Of a DNA stretch of 64,000 nucleotides, positions 33,509-42,081 are shown piece by piece. This DNA is from Pleomorphomonas sp. NRK KF1. Its GTDB lineage: Bacteria > Pseudomonadota > Alphaproteobacteria > Rhizobiales > Pleomorphomonadaceae. The stretch's first letter is position 1, and each line of letters begins with the position of its first letter. Position numbers and translations under genes: made by a program. The notes under the pieces were generated by a model, which worked only from the letters and a program-made list of their open reading frames with translations, did no database searches and was not told the origin of the DNA. Where the stretch lies: NCBI RefSeq assembly GCF_023721755.1, contig NZ_JAMDLH010000004.1, forward strand, positions 353,903 through 417,902, given 5' to 3'.

Positions 33509-34018
33509 CTAAAGCCTGGCGACCTTCATGAGATCCAGCGCCAGCGTCGGCGCATCGACCGGCAGGCGCTTGAACCCGTGCCTGAGGTAAAAGGCCTCGG
33601 CCTCCGGCGATATGGCGTGGACCACCACCAGCCGGGCCGACACGTCCCCGGCTGCCCTGAGGGCGCGGAGCACGGCATCCCTCAGCAGCGCGGCGCCGAG
33701 CCCCTTGCCCTGCCAGGCCGTGTCGACGGCGAGGCGCCCGAGCACGACCGCCGGAATGACCCGGGGCATGTTGCGCCGAACCGAACCGACGGCCTCCTGA
33801 TTAAGGATCTGCCCCATGGCGAGGGCGTAGAAGCCCACGACGCGGCGGCCTCCGGCCTGGCACGACACGAAGGTGCGGCTGGCGCCGAGCGCCATGTTGG
33901 CAAGGGCGCGGCCGCGCAGCCAGTCGTCGAGGCTGGGTTCGCCCGACTGGAAGGCGCCAATGTCGTGATCGTCGGAAAGCAGGGCCGGCGCCGTGAATGG
34001 AAAGCCGTCGTCAGCCAC
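33509..34018 (-). CDS. GNAT acetyltransferase toxin (TacT-like)
   Basis: A 169-residue GNAT protein of the type II toxin group. It has SGEPSLDDWLRGRALANMALGASRTFV at the N-terminus (typical of TacT/AtaT) and the acetyl-CoA loop LAVDTAWQGKGLGAALLRDA (Q/RxxGxG/A). It ends with the SPEAEAFYLRHGFKRLP region. Known members acetylate aminoacyl-tRNA and block translation. It overlaps the DUF1778 antitoxin gene by 8 bp and is transcribed after it. Length and motifs look intact, so the pair may be active. Confidence 0.88.
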   Translation of the reverse strand: MADDGFPFTAPALLSDDHDIGAFQSGEPSLDDWLRGRALANMALGASRTFVSCQAGGRRVVGFYALAMGQILNQEAVGSVRRNMPRVIPAVVLGRLAVDTAWQGKGLGAALLRDAVLRALRAAGDVSARLVVVHAISPEAEAFYLRHGFKRLPVDAPTLALDLMKVARL

Positions 34019-34301
34019 GGGACCAGTTCGTCCGTGCGGCCATCAGGCGCTTCACCCCTTCGGCTTCCTCGGGCGTGACGGGGGCATCCATCCAGTCGAG
34101 GGTTTTGCGGAAGGCGGGGGCGTCCATATAGACGGAGGTCTGGTCGAGCAGCACCGCCTTGGCCTCCTTGATGGCGGAAGCCAGCATGAACTGCGACCGG
34201 TTGGCGCCCACCAGCTCGGCGGCCCGGTCGATCAGAACCCGGTCCTGCGGGCGGGCGCGCAGGTGGATGTTGACGTCGGCTGTGGCTTGCTGCTTGGACA
34301 T
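34011..34301 (-). CDS. DUF1778 antitoxin (TacA-like)
   Basis: A 96-residue ribbon-helix-helix antitoxin: ADVNIHLRARPQDRVLIDRAAELVGANRSQFMLASAI is the DUF1778 RHH region. The C-terminal tail (TPEEAEGVKRLMAARTNW) wraps the GNAT toxin in known complexes. It is the first gene of the pair. Sixteen bases upstream lies a 23-bp dyad (34318-34340), a likely autoregulatory operator. Confidence 0.88.
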   Translation of the reverse strand: MSKQQATADVNIHLRARPQDRVLIDRAAELVGANRSQFMLASAIKEAKAVLLDQTSVYMDAPAFRKTLDWMDAPVTPEEAEGVKRLMAARTNWSRG

Positions 34302-34317
34302 GCCTCGTTATGATCCT

Positions 34318-34340
34318 TTGTGGTGACAACGTCAACACAA
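34318..34340. promoter_or_regulatory. Palindromic operator of the TacAT pair
   Basis: Symmetric arms TTGTG ... TGAC and GTCA ... CACAA around a 3-bp centre (34328-34330), immediately upstream of the antitoxin gene. Its size and symmetry suit an RHH autorepressor. Confidence 0.6.
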
Positions 34341-34369
34341 CGCCCAGCCCCCCCCAAAGCGTCCGATGT

Positions 34370-34735
34370 GGAGCCCAATAAATCCCCTCCCCATCAAGCT
34401 GTCCTCCTCTGCGAAGGCAGAGGATCTCGGGACGGTGGAGCGAGCCGCAGATATCAGGCACCATTCGTCAACGGGAGCCCTATATAAGCCCCGCGCCCCC
34501 TTCTGCCCGAGGTCCTCGCCTGCGCAAGGATGACAATTTATATAAATGTGACAGTGGGATAGGCCGCTTGCATCCCAGGGATGCGCATCGTTCCGCCTTG
34601 GCGGATGGGGAAACCTCAGAGGCCAAGCGATACGCTATATGTCATTGTTCCATTTATATAAATTGTCATCCTTGCGCAGGCGAGGACCTCAGGAAGGTAG
34701 AGCGAGGGGTCGATATCGCGCTCCCGTCGTAGGGC
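34370..34735. repeat. Family-1 palindromic repeats
   Basis: Forward ends near 34397 and 34667, reverse end near 34510, with the TATAAATGTGACAGTGGGAT AGGCCGC flank. No gene is present. Confidence 0.9.
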
Positions 34736-34739
34736 TCCG

Positions 34740-34868
34740 GAGCCTCGCTCCAAACTCGCTGGGGTGAGGCATCCCTGGGCATCCGCTTGGCCCGAAAAGT
34801 CTGCAACTTTTCGGGCGGATGCCCTTGGCGACGGGTTCGAGAACCGGAGCGGACTTCGAGCGAGGCTC
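34740..34868. repeat. Family-2 repeat, copy D (short form)
   Basis: About 130 bp. It contains the GCATCCG...AAAAGT hairpin (about 34777-34830) and GGGTTCGAGAACCGGAGCGG, but lacks the GTGAGCACCGGAAGCG part. Its ends are GAGCCTCGCTC and GAGCGAGGCTC, different in sequence from the other copies yet still complementary. The right end contains the stop codon of the HTH gene. Confidence 0.8.
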
Positions 34869-35283
34869 AGCGGGAGAGGCCCATCTCGATCACCTCCAGC
34901 ATCCGCGCCGCGTCGGCCGGCGCGGCGATCAGCACGACCTTGAAGGCGCTGTTCACCGGGTCGAAGGCGGTGTTGATGGTGAGCGGCGGCGTCTCGGCGT
35001 CGCCGGAGAGAGCGGCGGCGCCGAGGAAGGTCGCCAGCCGCTCGGCCGCCTCCACCGTGATGTCCGGCACGTCGACGATGACGGTGGCGCGGGCGCCGGC
35101 GGCGGGCCGGGCGTGCCCCTGGGCGAGGCCGGCGAAGGCGTCGAGTTTCGAGCGGTCGATGCGATAGGCCTTGCCGATCCGCGTCGCCTCGAGCCGCCCC
35201 TCGCGGATGTGGCGCAGCACCGTCTTCGGGTGCAGCTTCAGCGCCTCGGCGGCTTCATCGACGGTGAGCAGCATGTTCGCCAT
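34867..35283 (-). CDS. Excisionase-type HTH protein
   Basis: A 138-residue protein. Residues 4-50 (LLTVDEAAEALKLHPKTVLRHIREGRLEATRIGKAYRIDRSKLDAF) are a MerR-like winged helix of the excisionase/HTH_17 type. The C-terminal 80 residues (VIVDVPDITVEAAERLATFLGAA...) form an unrecognised alpha-beta domain. It is divergent from the yqeY-like gene across a 65-bp gap with a strong 28-bp dyad (35301-35328). The stop lies inside family-2 repeat copy D. It is probably autoregulatory. Confidence 0.75.
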   Translation of the reverse strand: MANMLLTVDEAAEALKLHPKTVLRHIREGRLEATRIGKAYRIDRSKLDAFAGLAQGHARPAAGARATVIVDVPDITVEAAERLATFLGAAALSGDAETPPLTINTAFDPVNSAFKVVLIAAPADAARMLEVIEMGLSR

Positions 35284-35300
35284 CAAAAAGACTCCCAAAA

Positions 35301-35328
35301 GTTCCGAATCATGCTTATGATAGGGAAC
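35301..35328. promoter_or_regulatory. 28-bp dyad between HTH gene and yqeY-like gene
   Basis: GTTCC (35301-35305) and ATCAT (35308-35312) are mirrored exactly by ATGAT (35317-35321) and GGAAC (35324-35328). Both genes start within 25 bases, so binding would affect both. Confidence 0.65.
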
Positions 35329-35348
35329 GAAAAGGAGCAATGAGATAA

Positions 35349-35732
35349 ATGATGGACACCTCAACTTTCCCCGTCGAAACCCTGAAAACGCACCTGCGCG
35401 GCGACCTCGCCGCGGCCATGAAGCGGCGCGACAAGGCCGAAACCGCCCTGCTCAGGCAGCTCGTCGCCGCCCTCGACAATGCCGAGGCGGTGCCGGCGCG
35501 CGAGGAAAGCGCCTCGCTCGTCCGCCATGTCTTCGGCACCGGCACCAGCGAGGCCGAACGCCGCCACCTCACCGAGGACGACATCCGCGCCCTCCTCAAG
35601 TGGGAGATGGACGACCGCACGAAAGCCGCCGCCGAGTTCGCCCGCCTCGGCGTCGAATCCCGCGCCGCCGCGCTCACCGCCGAGGTCGAGCTAATCAGGC
35701 GTTATGTCGGGGGGGAGGCGCGCCGAGGCTGA
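35349..35732 (+). CDS. YqeY/GatB-tail domain protein
   Basis: A 127-residue protein of the YqeY family (related to the tRNA-binding tail of GatB). It has LRGDLAAAMKRRDKAETALLRQLVAALDNAEAV at the start and SEAERRHLTEDDIRALLKWEMDDRTKAAAEFARLG in the middle, close to the family consensus. The exact role is unknown; a link to tRNA metabolism is assumed from the homology. It may be regulated by the divergent HTH protein. Confidence 0.8.
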   Translation: MMDTSTFPVETLKTHLRGDLAAAMKRRDKAETALLRQLVAALDNAEAVPAREESASLVRHVFGTGTSEAERRHLTEDDIRALLKWEMDDRTKAAAEFARLGVESRAAALTAEVELIRRYVGGEARRG

Positions 35733-35788
35733 ACGCAGGGTTGGCACGAAACATGCGACACAACCTGCGAGCAGCAGTGGAGGCCAGC

Positions 35789-36739
35789 ATGGCAACCGGT
35801 TCGATCGATGGCAGTTTGCGGGGCATCGCCAGGGTCATCGCCAATCCACCCAAAGTAAGACCGGAGGATAGCCTCCGCCTTCCCGCGCTATCGCGCTCCC
35901 AGGGAACCGAGGCGCCAGCCGTGGCAGCGCCCGCGACCGATCCGGTGAACACGGCGGCTGAAGGCGGCCTCCATGGCATCCGCGCCATTCTTGGAAGGTC
36001 GATACCCGTCGTTCGTTCGGACGACCAGCAGTCGAAACTCACGGTGATCATACCAAGCGCCGAGGAAAAAGCGCAGGAACAGCAACGGCGGGCCGACGAG
36101 GCTGCGAGGCATGCGGAATTCGTTGCTCGCCTCAAGGCAATCCAAGCCGCCGCCAACCACGAAGACCACACGATCTGCCTTCCCAACATCACCAGCCTGA
36201 CGATCGACACCGCACGAAAGGTCAGGGGTTTCGTCGAGGTCAGGATAGAAAATCACGAAGATGTCGGACGGGTCGTCAGCGGTGGATACGATCAGCAACA
36301 AATCGATTCACTGGAAACCTATCTTTCCCTCATCACCGATTACATCAATAGACATGACGCCTCGGCGGCAACTTCGCAGCCGGAGACGACCAGCCCGACA
36401 ACCGATGCCACGAGTGAAGGCTTCTCGGCACCGACGGTATCGGCACCAAGCACGTTGGCTTCCGACACGCCAACGCCCCCCGAACCGGTCGTCGGCGCCG
36501 ACCCCAACTGGACCGATCCGGTGGGCGAGCCCGGACAAAACCACATCTTCTTCCCCAACGTCGCCTCGCTCAGCCGCGAGACGGCCGCCGCCGTCTACAG
36601 GCAGGTGAGCGACATGGTGAAGACGCAGGACACCTCGTCCTCCGTCATCCGTGCCCGCAACGGCAGCGCCGGCACCTACTCGGTCGACACCTACATGTCC
36701 TGGCTCGCCCAGCGCGCCGCGATCGACATGGAGGCGTAG
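35789..36739 (+). CDS. Unrecognised protein with two copies of a PN-SL repeat domain
   Basis: A 316-residue protein without a recognised family. Residues about 128-150 are a charged helical segment (EEKAQEQQRRADEAARHAEF). Two related regions follow: ICLPNITSLTIDTARKVRGF (about 165) and IFFPNVASLSRETAAAVYRQ (about 254). Each is followed by about 40 residues ending in a Y-T/D-Y pattern (DSLETYLSLITDYI; YSVDTYMSWLAQRA). They are separated by a Thr/Ser/Pro-rich linker (about 215-245). The start is taken at 35789 (GTGGAGG five bases upstream); an ATG at 35753 is possible. It lacks a signal peptide. It follows the yqeY-like gene by 56 bp. Confidence 0.6.
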   Translation: MATGSIDGSLRGIARVIANPPKVRPEDSLRLPALSRSQGTEAPAVAAPATDPVNTAAEGGLHGIRAILGRSIPVVRSDDQQSKLTVIIPSAEEKAQEQQRRADEAARHAEFVARLKAIQAAANHEDHTICLPNITSLTIDTARKVRGFVEVRIENHEDVGRVVSGGYDQQQIDSLETYLSLITDYINRHDASAATSQPETTSPTTDATSEGFSAPTVSAPSTLASDTPTPPEPVVGADPNWTDPVGEPGQNHIFFPNVASLSRETAAAVYRQVSDMVKTQDTSSSVIRARNGSAGTYSVDTYMSWLAQRAAIDMEA

Positions 36740-36799
36740 CGAGGCCGGCACACCCGGCAGTTTGTGCCCGTCGGAAACGGTTGCCGGCAGCCTTTGCCG

Positions 36800-37846
36800 C
36801 TACCCTGCCGTGAGAACCCCATTCTTCCTGAACCACGCCACCTCGTCGGCCAGCGTCTCGGCCAGCGGGCGGAAGGTGAGGCCGAGTTCGCGCTGGCTCT
36901 TTTGGGGGTCGAAGCGCGTGCGGCCGGCCTCCCGCGCCATGGAGCGCGCCACGGCCCAGCTCAGCAGCACCGGCTTGCCGGTCAGCCGGGCATAGACCTC
37001 GTTGCCGGCGGCGATCACGTAGAGCAGCGCCTGGGGGATGCGCCAGGACGGCGCCTTCACCCCCGCCGCCGCGGCGATCTGCGGAACGAGTTCGGCCATG
37101 GTCATGTGCCGCCCGGCGGCCATGTAGCGCTCGCCGCGCCGCCCCCTGGCGTTGGCGAGGATGAGCGCCCGCGCCACGTCGCGCGCATCCACCACCGAGA
37201 ACGACCCCGGCGGCACGCCGGGCAGGCGCCCTTCCGCCACGTCCAGCACCGTCTGCCCGGCAGAGGTGGGACCGATGTCGCCCGGCCCGTGCATCCAGCC
37301 GGGCAGCACCATGGCCGCCCAGAAATCGGGGTGGGCATCGAGAAAGGCCAGCACCTCGCGGTCGGACAGGATCTTGCTGCGATAGTAGTCGTCGGCGTCG
37401 CGCTCCTGGCGCTCCATGGTCTCGTCGATCAGGGCGCCCGGCGCGCCGTCGAGCACGGCGATCGAGCTGACGTGGATGAAGCGCCGCACCCCGGCGGCAT
37501 GGGCCGCCGCGAGAAGCGCCCGCGTGCCGTCCACGTTGGCCGCCTTCAGCGCCGGCCAGTGGCTGCCGCCCTTGTAGGAGTCGCGGAAATAGGCGGCCGT
37601 GTGGAAGACGACGTCGACGCCGGCCAGCGCCGCCGCAAAGCCCGGCACGTCCAGCATGTCGCCCTCAACGATCTCCACGTCGAGGCCGGCGAACTGCCGC
37701 GCCGCCTTCTCCGGCGAGCGGACCAGCGCGCGCACGCGCCAGCCCTCGGCGAGCAGTTCGCGCACCAGGTTGTTGCCAAGAAGGCCGGTCGCCCCGGTGA
37801 CGAAGGCCAGGGAACGCGGCGGAATGGTGAGGGGATCGCTCGACAT
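36800..37846 (-). CDS. NAD-dependent epimerase/dihydroflavonol reductase-like protein
   Basis: A 348-residue extended SDR. It has the Rossmann motif FVTGATGLLGNNLVRELL near the N-terminus, VFHTAAYFRDSYKGG, HVSSIAVL, and YYRSKILSDREVL with the YxxxK pair. The later region GSFSVVDARDVARALILA is typical of dihydroflavonol-4-reductase-like and hopanoid-associated sugar epimerases. It is divergent from a MerR gene, and the shared promoter has the 19-bp spacer of MerR-activated promoters, so it is the likely MerR target. Substrate unknown. Confidence 0.85.
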   Translation of the reverse strand: MSSDPLTIPPRSLAFVTGATGLLGNNLVRELLAEGWRVRALVRSPEKAARQFAGLDVEIVEGDMLDVPGFAAALAGVDVVFHTAAYFRDSYKGGSHWPALKAANVDGTRALLAAAHAAGVRRFIHVSSIAVLDGAPGALIDETMERQERDADDYYRSKILSDREVLAFLDAHPDFWAAMVLPGWMHGPGDIGPTSAGQTVLDVAEGRLPGVPPGSFSVVDARDVARALILANARGRRGERYMAAGRHMTMAELVPQIAAAAGVKAPSWRIPQALLYVIAAGNEVYARLTGKPVLLSWAVARSMAREAGRTRFDPQKSQRELGLTFRPLAETLADEVAWFRKNGVLTAG

Positions 37847-37875
37847 GGAAGGGCTCCGGATGTAATGGAGCATCC

Positions 37876-37906
37876 TTGATAAGGCTGGACCAAGGTCCAT
37901 GGTCAA
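37876..37906 (-). promoter_or_regulatory. MerR-type promoter of the epimerase gene
   Basis: On the minus strand, TTGACC (37906-37901) and TATCAA (37881-37876) are separated by 19 bp, the over-long spacer that MerR activators correct. The palindrome GGACCTTGGTCC (37887-37898) lies within the spacer. Confidence 0.75.
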
Positions 37907-37916
37907 GGGGTGTCAC

Positions 37917-38381
37917 ATGCTGATCGGCGAATTCGCGGCGCGGACGGGTCTCAGCCAGGACACCATCCGCTTCTACGTCCGCAAGGGGCTGCTCGCGCCG
38001 GAAACCGGGGCCAAGGGCGGCCGCAACCCCTACCAGATCTTCTCCGAGCGCGACGCTTCCACCGCCCGCATGATCCGCTTCGCCCAGGCGATCGGCCTGC
38101 CGCTCAGGGAGATCGCCGGCATCGCCGCCGAGTTGCAGCGCCAGGGCCTGACGCCGGCCCGCGAGGTCGAGCTGATGGACGAGGCGCTGGCCCGGCTCGA
38201 ACGCAAGGCGGCGGAGCTGGCCGAACTCACCGACTACCTGCGCGCCAAGCGCGACTGGGTGGAGCGCGGCAAGCCAGGCCCCGAGCCGCGCTTCCTCGAC
38301 CTCTCCCCCTGCCCCGCCGCGCCGGAGTGGGAAGCGGGAAGCGGGAGAGAGTTCGTCAACGGCGAGCCGAGGCAAGGGTAA
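37917..38381 (+). CDS. MerR-family regulator
   Basis: A 154-residue MerR protein. The N-terminal domain MLIGEFAARTGLSQDTIRFYVRKGLLAPETGAKGGRNPYQIFSERDASTARMIRFAQAIGLPLREIAGI is canonical. A coiled-coil dimerisation helix follows (about 85-115). The short C-terminus lacks metal-binding cysteines, so it is not a metal sensor of the MerR/ZntR type. It is divergent from the epimerase gene and probably activates it through the 19-bp-spacer promoter. Confidence 0.88.
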   Translation: MLIGEFAARTGLSQDTIRFYVRKGLLAPETGAKGGRNPYQIFSERDASTARMIRFAQAIGLPLREIAGIAAELQRQGLTPAREVELMDEALARLERKAAELAELTDYLRAKRDWVERGKPGPEPRFLDLSPCPAAPEWEAGSGREFVNGEPRQG

Positions 38382-38384
38382 GTA

Positions 38385-39310
38385 ATTGTTTTATATCAAT
38401 TTCCTGTCATTCTCTGCGAAGGCAGAGAACCTCAGGACGAGAGCGCGCTTCGCCCCCTATCACGCTCCATGAACCAAGGGAGATCTATATCAGCCGCTCG
38501 CCCCTTTCTGCCTGAGGTCCTCGCCTGCGCAAGGATGACAATTTATATAGATGAAACAGTGGGATAAGCCGCGCGAACACCCATCTGGCGCATCGCATGC
38601 CAACAATGGAGGGCGCAACCTCCCAAACCAAAGCACAACGCCTATCCTTTTGTTTTATATAAATTAACTGTCATCCTGCGCGAAGGCGCAGGATGACAAT
38701 TTATATAGAGGGAACAGCGGGATAAGCCGCGCAAACACCCATCTAGCGCATCGCGTACCCCCAATGGAGGGCGCACCCCCCAAACCCAAGCACAACGCCT
38801 ATCCTTTTGTTTTATATAAATTAACTGTCATCCTGCGCGAAGGCCGCGTGCATTCGCAAGCGAATGCACGGTGGACCTCAGGACGAGAAATCTCCCCGGC
38901 CGATATCGGGCTCCATGAACCAAGGGAGATCTATATCAGCCGCTCGCCCCTTTCTGCCTGAGGTCCTGCGCCTTCGCGCAGGATGACAATTTATATAGAG
39001 GGAACAGTTGGATAAGCCGCACGTGGACCTTGCTACCGCATCGTACGCCCCCGACCTCTCGTCTCGCGTCGCACGCCACCGCTTCGCTTGCCACCGATGA
39101 AGCATCGCCACCGCGCCCACCCAAGCGAAACGGCTATCCATTTGTTTTATATCACTTAACTGTCATCCTGCGCGAAGGCGCAGGACCTCAGGACGAGAAA
39201 TCTCCCCGGCCACTATCAAGCTCCCTTTCCCTGAAGCCTGATATCAACCGCTCGCCCCTTCCTGCCCGAGATCCTCTGCCTGCGCAGAGGAGGACAGCCA
39301 GATGGAGGCG
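38385..39310. repeat. Family-1 palindromic repeat array
   Basis: Forward ends near 38407, 38827 (nested) and 39163; reverse ends near 38512, 38958 and 39267. Near 38671-38700 two ends are fused into a single perfect 30-bp palindrome. Flank ATTTATATAGAGGGAACAG followed by CGGGATAAGCCGCG recurs. From 39310 to 39449 nothing is seen beyond the ClC leader region. Confidence 0.9.
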
Positions 39311-39449
39311 GAAACTCACCGGCAACCGCCTCACCCACCACCCCCCTCCCTTTCCATCGCATCCGAAACTGCGATAAGGCGTTACCCCCCCGTGGGCTTC
39401 GGCCCGACGCGCCTCTCCGCCCCGCCCCTCCACCGCCAGCCGACGTCCG

Positions 39450-41216
39450 ATGCCCAGCCTCTCCGCCCTCACAATCGCCGCCTTTCGCCTGCTGATCCGG
39501 CTGCGCCGCTACCGGGAGCTCGGGCTCGTGGCGCTGGCGACGGTGGTGGGGTGCCTTGCCGGCGTCGTCGTCACCGCCATGAGCCGGATCACCAACCTCG
39601 CCCACCAGTGGCTCTTCATGCTGCCGTCGGGCGAGCGGCTGAGCGAGCAGGAGAGCCTCGTCCACCCGGCGCTGGCGCTGATGCCGGTGGTCGGCGGCGT
39701 CCTCCTCGCCCTGCTCGCCGTCGCCACGCGCCGCCGCCTGAAGCGCCAGCCGGTCGACCCCATCGAGGCCAACGCGCTGCACGGCGGCCGCATGTTCATC
39801 GGCGAAAGCCTGCTGGTGGCGCTGCAAACCATGATCTCCTCCGGCTTCGGCGCCTCGGTGGGGCTGGAGGCCGGCTACACCCAGGCGAGTTCCGGCTTCG
39901 CCTCGCGCCTGGCCGAGGCGCTGCGCCTGCGCCGACGCGACATCCGCACGCTGGTGGGCTGCGCCGCCGCCGGGGCCATTTCCGCCGCCTTCGACGCGCC
40001 GATCACCGGCGCCTTCTACGGCTTCGAGCTGATCATCGGCACCTATTCGGTGGCGCTCGTCGCGCCGGTGCTGGCCGCCTCGCTGGCCGCCAGCCTGACG
40101 GCCGACTGGCTGGGCGCCTTCCAGACCACGGTGGAAGTCGGTCACGTGCCCATCCTCACCGCCTCCGATCTCGCGCCCTTCCTGCTGCTCGGCCTCGTCG
40201 GCGGCCTGCTGGCCGTGGCCGTGATGCAGCTGACCACCGGCGTCGAGCGCGCCTTCCGCCTCGCCCGCATCCCCGGCTGGGCGCGGCCGGCCATCGGCGG
40301 CGCCTGCGTCGGCGGCCTGGCGCTTCTCACCCCGCACGTGCTCGCCTCCGGCCACGGCGCGCTGCATGTGGCGCTGGAATCCTCGGCCGGTTGGCAGATG
40401 CTGCTGGCCCTGTTCGTGCTGAAGGCGACGGCCTCGGCGCTGTCGCTCGGCTCGGGCTTTCGCGGCGGCCTGTTCTTCGCCTCGCTCTACCTCGGCGCGC
40501 TCGTCGGCAAGGCCTATGCGCTGATCCTGATCGCCACCGGCCTCGCGCCCGACCTGTCGCCGCTCATCGCCTCGGTCATCGGCATGGCGTCGATGGCGGT
40601 GGGCATCGTCGGCGGCCCCATGACCATGGCCTTCCTGGTGCTGGAAACCACCGGCGACCTCGCCATCGCCAGCGCCGTGCTCACGGCGTCCATCGTCTCG
40701 GCCGTGGTGGTGCGCGAAACCTTCGGCTACTCCTTCTCCACCTGGCGCCTGCACCTGCGCGGCGAAACCATCCGCAGCGCCAACGACATCGGCCGCATGC
40801 GCTCTCTCACCGTGTCGAGGATGATGCGCTCGGACGTGCGCACCGTCTCCGCCGGCCTCAGCCTCGACGGCTTCCGCGCCATGTTCCCGCTGGGCTCCAC
40901 CCAGCGCGCCATCGCCGTCGACGGCAACGGCGGCTATGCCGGCATCGTGGTGGTGGCCGACGCCTACGCCCCCGACACCGCCGAAGGCCGCACCGACATC
41001 GCCCCCTTCCTCCGCCACCGCGAGGCCATGCTGCTGCCCTCGATGACGGTGGCCGACGCCGCCAAACTGTTCGAGGCCGCCAACGCCGAAGAACTCGCCG
41101 TGGTCGAAAGCCCCCACACCCGCAAGGTCATCGGCCTCCTCACCGAACAATACCTCCTCCGCCGCTACGCCGAGGAGCTGGACAAGGCAAGACGGGACAT
41201 CACGGGGGAAGGGTGA
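39450..41216 (+). CDS. ClC-type chloride channel/antiporter with C-terminal CBS region
   Basis: A 588-residue ClC protein. Membrane domain to about 430: GFGASVGLEAGYTQASSGF is the GxExP-type selectivity motif with the gating Glu retained but GLEAGY replacing GREGP. GSGFRGGLFFASLYLGA corresponds to the GxFxP helix, and ETTGD to the later conserved segment. A cytosolic tail with two CBS-like halves (RMRSLTVSRMMRSDVRTV; LPSMTVADAAKLFEAANAEELAVVESPHTRKVIGLLTEQYLLRRYAEEL) follows. It moves chloride or another halide across the inner membrane. It lies between two repeat arrays. Confidence 0.87.
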   Translation: MPSLSALTIAAFRLLIRLRRYRELGLVALATVVGCLAGVVVTAMSRITNLAHQWLFMLPSGERLSEQESLVHPALALMPVVGGVLLALLAVATRRRLKRQPVDPIEANALHGGRMFIGESLLVALQTMISSGFGASVGLEAGYTQASSGFASRLAEALRLRRRDIRTLVGCAAAGAISAAFDAPITGAFYGFELIIGTYSVALVAPVLAASLAASLTADWLGAFQTTVEVGHVPILTASDLAPFLLLGLVGGLLAVAVMQLTTGVERAFRLARIPGWARPAIGGACVGGLALLTPHVLASGHGALHVALESSAGWQMLLALFVLKATASALSLGSGFRGGLFFASLYLGALVGKAYALILIATGLAPDLSPLIASVIGMASMAVGIVGGPMTMAFLVLETTGDLAIASAVLTASIVSAVVVRETFGYSFSTWRLHLRGETIRSANDIGRMRSLTVSRMMRSDVRTVSAGLSLDGFRAMFPLGSTQRAIAVDGNGGYAGIVVVADAYAPDTAEGRTDIAPFLRHREAMLLPSMTVADAAKLFEAANAEELAVVESPHTRKVIGLLTEQYLLRRYAEELDKARRDITGEG

Positions 41217-41254
41217 GCGGGAAGAGGCGAGGGGCAACTCTTTGTTTCATATCA

Positions 41255-42060
41255 GTAAATTGTCATCCTGGCGCAGGCCAGGACCTCAGGACGAGATATC
41301 TCCCCGGCCAATATCACGCTCCATGAACCAAGGGCGCCCTATATCACCCCCTTGCCCCTTCCTGCCTGAGGTCCTGGCCTGCGCCAGGATGACAGGAGAG
41401 GGATAGAAGCGGGAGCCTCTTCCGGTCACCGACCGCCCGCCGGAAACGCAACGCATCCCCTTGTTTCATATCAATTAATTGTCATCCTCGCGCAGGCGAG
41501 GACCTCAGGACGAGAAATCTCCCCGGCCGATATCACCCTCCATGAACCAAGCGGAGCCCTATATCGCCCTCACCGCCTCTTCCTGCATGAGGTCCTGCGC
41601 CTTCGCGCAGGATGACAGGAGAGGGATAGAAGCGGGAGCCCGATACTAACCCCCGCGCTCCATCCTGCCTGAGATCCTCTGCCTTCGCAGAGGAGGACAG
41701 CATGATAGAAGCGGGAGCCTCTTTCGCTCACCGACCGCCCGCCGGAAACGCGACGCATCCCCTTGTTTCATATCAATTAATTGTCATCCTGCGCGAAGGC
41801 GCAGGACCTCGGGACGAGAAATCTCCCCGGCCGATATCACCCTCCAAGAACCAAGCGGAGCCCGATACTAACCCCCGCGCCCCTTCCTGCCTGAGGTCCT
41901 GGCCTGCGCCAGGATGACAGGAGAGGGATAGAAGCGGGAGCGTCTTTCGGTCACCGGATGTACAGCGGAAACGCGACGCATCCCTTTGGCATATATCATT
42001 AAATTGTCATCCTGGCGCAGGCCAGGACCTCAGGACGAGATATCTCCCCGGCCTCTATCA
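41255..42060. repeat. Family-1 palindromic repeat array
   Basis: Forward ends near 41261, 41481, 41787 and 42007; reverse ends near 41370, 41590, 41670 and 41895. Stems read CTGGCGCAGGCCAG, CTCGCGCAGGCGAG, CTGCGCGAAGGCGCAG and CTCTGCCTTCGCAGAG, again with compensated changes. Flank ACAGGAGAGGGATAGAAGCG GGAGC recurs four times. No gene. Confidence 0.9.
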
Positions 42061-42081
42061 CGCTCCCTACCCCACGCTCCC

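Noticed and set aside
33128..34078. 316-codon plus-strand frame overlapping the TacT gene
   Set aside because: Second half is antisense to the toxin-antitoxin pair; first half has no recognisable domain. A short protein-like piece at 33150 is noted under the intergenic entry.
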